In this document: positions 62,299-64,000 of the stretch, one piece after another
How the letters are laid out: each line of letters starts with the position of its first letter
Numbering within the stretch: position 1 is the stretch's first letter
Assembly: GCA_963748925.1 (NCBI GenBank)
Contig: CAVVKG010000008.1
Coordinates: forward strand, 502,603 to 566,602
DNA: 64,000 bases
From: Cryomorpha sp963748925
GTDB taxonomy: Bacteria > Bacteroidota > Bacteroidia > Flavobacteriales_D > Cryomorphaceae
Direction: 5' to 3'
Made by a program: the position numbers and the translations under genes
Notes under the pieces: model-generated
What the model was told of the DNA's origin: nothing
The model's input: the letters and a program-made list of their open reading frames with translations, nothing else
The model's database searches: none

Positions 62299-63340
62299 GA
62301 AAAAAGGAAAATCAATATCCCTGTTCTTATTTTTGGTTCTTGCCGGTGCTATGGCGGTGGGCTATTATTTTTATCGTCTCGTATACGGACCGGTACTTGA
62401 GATTAAATCAGAAACTACTGCTTTTTATATTGAGTCGGGCTGGGATCAGCAAGAGGTGTTTGATGCTATGCTGGCGATGGATATCGTTAAGAAGCCCGAC
62501 GCTCTAAAATGGGTTATGGAACGTAAAAACTACACGGGTGCACTCGTCGTTTCCGGAAAGTATACCTTAAAGGATGGCATGAGTGCAAACGAATTGGTTA
62601 ATCATTTGCGCGCAGGAAATGGAGAAGAAGAGGTGAAAATTGTTCTCAACTTTGCCCGAACCATGCAGGAACTTGCGGGTAAGGCTGCTGCCAATATTGA
62701 AGCAGATTCGGTTGCGATTCTAGACCAGCTTACCGATCCTCAGGTGGCGCGTAAATTTGGTTTTGAATCCGAAACCTTTAAGGCAATGTTCCTGCCTGAT
62801 ACCTATTATGCTCAATGGGATACCGATGCCGATACCTTTATAAAACGGATGGCAGATGAGTACAAAAAGTTCTGGACGGCAGAGCGAATTCAAAAAGCCG
62901 AAAATATTGGCTTGAGCCAAAGTCAGGTTACTACTCTGGCTTCTGTGGTTCAGGCAGAGCAACAAACACATCCCGAAGAACGGCCAATAATTGCAGGTCT
63001 CTATCTCAACAGGCTAGATCGTGGTATGCGCCTTCAGAGCGATCCTACAGTGGTTTATGCCGTTGGCGATTTTAATATTAACCGGGTACTTACGAAGCAC
63101 CTGTCCGTTGATAGCCCTTATAACACTTACCGCAATAGTGGCTTACCTCCCGGGCCTATTAATATTCCGAATAAGCAGTCTATTGATGCGGTTTTAAATC
63201 CACAAGAGAACGATTATCTCTATATGTGTGCAAAGGCAGATTTTAGCGGTTATCATGCTTTCGCGAAAAATCACACACAGCATATCCGAAATGCAAGAGC
63301 CTTTCAAAATGCCATGAACGAACGTAAAATATTCAAATAG
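62291..63340 (+). CDS. mltG: Endolytic murein transglycosylase MltG
   Basis: 349 residues. One N-terminal membrane span (LFLFLVLAGAMAVGYYFYRLVYG), LysM-like subdomain, and the YceG core: ASVVQAEQQTHPEERPIIAGLYLNRLDRGMRLQSDPTVVYA with the conserved active-site Glu, then NSPYNTYRNSGLPPGPINIP and AFAKNHTQH. Cuts nascent glycan strands and so limits peptidoglycan length. Directly follows dapF and the GNAT gene, a cell-wall cluster. Confidence 0.95.
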   Translation: MAKKKGKSISLFLFLVLAGAMAVGYYFYRLVYGPVLEIKSETTAFYIESGWDQQEVFDAMLAMDIVKKPDALKWVMERKNYTGALVVSGKYTLKDGMSANELVNHLRAGNGEEEVKIVLNFARTMQELAGKAAANIEADSVAILDQLTDPQVARKFGFESETFKAMFLPDTYYAQWDTDADTFIKRMADEYKKFWTAERIQKAENIGLSQSQVTTLASVVQAEQQTHPEERPIIAGLYLNRLDRGMRLQSDPTVVYAVGDFNINRVLTKHLSVDSPYNTYRNSGLPPGPINIPNKQSIDAVLNPQENDYLYMCAKADFSGYHAFAKNHTQHIRNARAFQNAMNERKIFK

Positions 63341-63870
63341 TGCCTGCTTCTAAAATCATCCACATCTCTGAGGGAATGTCTTTTAATTATCTGATTAAAG
63401 GAACTTTGCTCGCTATTTTCTCTGGGATTTTATCTTTGTTTTTTCTTCCGGCACTTCTCGGTGTGGCTATAGGGCTGGCGCTAATTCTCTCTACTTCAGG
63501 GGTTGAAATAGACACGGACAAAAAGGAATACCGCAATTATATAGGCTTCGTGGTTTTCAAAATGGGAAAATGGAAGTACTTTGGCGATGCCGTCTCAGTC
63601 GAGCTAACAGAGTTAGTTCAGCAATACAGAAAGAGGTCTTTTATCATGAACCTTGCCAACGGAGGGGTTACGATAGTTCATAAAACTTACGATGTGTCCA
63701 TCGAGAATTATCTTGGGACTAAAATAATTGTAAACGACTTTGATGAGTATGATGAGGCCGTAAAATGCCTGAATGCGCTTGAATTGGCAACAGGTAAAAA
63801 AGGGGTGAATCACTACGCCATAAAAACGGCAAGCATTATTGAGCGCCGAAAGCAGAGTAGGAGGAGGTAA
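63340..63870 (+). CDS. Membrane hypothetical protein
   Basis: 176 residues if it starts at the GTG overlapping the mltG stop; an ATG at 63376 with GAGGGA just before it is an alternative (164 residues). Two membrane spans (residues ~18-52, LLAIFSGILSLFFLPALLGVAIGLALIL), then a cytosolic beta-rich part (KEYRNYIGFVVFKMGKWKYF) like PH/DUF-type photosystem-assembly-like domains. Function unknown. Bases 63871-64000 show nothing further. Confidence 0.6.
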   Translation: MPASKIIHISEGMSFNYLIKGTLLAIFSGILSLFFLPALLGVAIGLALILSTSGVEIDTDKKEYRNYIGFVVFKMGKWKYFGDAVSVELTELVQQYRKRSFIMNLANGGVTIVHKTYDVSIENYLGTKIIVNDFDEYDEAVKCLNALELATGKKGVNHYAIKTASIIERRKQSRRR

Positions 63871-64000
63871 GGGTTAAAGGCAGATCGGTGTTCGAGATTT
63901 TACAGATTCAGATTTGATTCTAAGTATCGTTTGCGCTTTGAGCAGAATAGAAATTTATTTATTGTTATTTAGATCGTTCATTTCATTTTTACTTTAAATG

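Overview
The window comes from a Bacteroidota chromosome, most likely order Flavobacteriales or a close relative. The signs are: C-terminal type IX secretion (T9SS) sorting domains of type A (18247-19431, 31200-32276, 41210-44656) and type B (end at 22773); a short 287-residue primary sigma factor typical of the phylum; an endonuclease III without the iron-sulfur cysteines; TAnnTTTG-type promoter boxes; and T9SS, DUF2490, DUF4956, DUF6702 and choice-of-anchor families.

Layout. 1-13465 (+) is a defence-type island: a type I restriction-modification operon (hsdR partial, hsdM, hsdS) followed closely by a Septu-like ATPase/HNH pair, two further nuclease-like genes, three orphan genes and a 5'-truncated Nmad3-domain remnant. 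13474-17166 (-) is accessory: a higB/higA-type toxin-antitoxin pair whose antitoxin carries an ImmA/IrrE peptidase, a decayed frameshifted relic, an unknown gene and a GIY-YIG protein. 17191-18090 (-) is a tRNA-Pro locus with four exact 90-bp tRNA-derived repeats upstream of the intact tRNA and two 3' tRNA fragments, each with a hairpin terminator, downstream. 18247-26026 (+) encodes exported lamin-tail and CotH proteins and a VTC/DUF4956/DUF2490 cluster. 27856-28471 (-) is a tRNA-Arg locus with four exact 129-bp tRNA-like repeats upstream of the intact tRNA. 28667-63870 is mostly core: glycogen synthase, a histidine kinase/LytTR pair, MFS and DUF418 membrane proteins, msrA, a huge exported nucleotidase/choice-of-anchor protein, nth, M1 peptidase, a long GAPDH, rpoD, htrA, dapF and mltG.

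Main candidates for novelty are the two tRNA loci. Two unrelated tRNA genes have the same plan: a stable-RNA type promoter, four constant-length units that begin with the 5' part of that same tRNA but have a replaced anticodon arm and no T-loop, then the intact tRNA and a terminator. In the Arg array the tRNA-like bodies are almost invariant while the spacers between them vary, which suggests selection on the RNA structure. I do not know a described system that fits, but cannot search.

Caution. At least seven single-base frameshifts split otherwise well-preserved genes (CotH, LVIVD-type protein, nucleotidase/choice-of-anchor I, GAPDH), and one gene contains a diverged tandem duplication. Sequence or assembly errors are a serious alternative to real pseudogenes.
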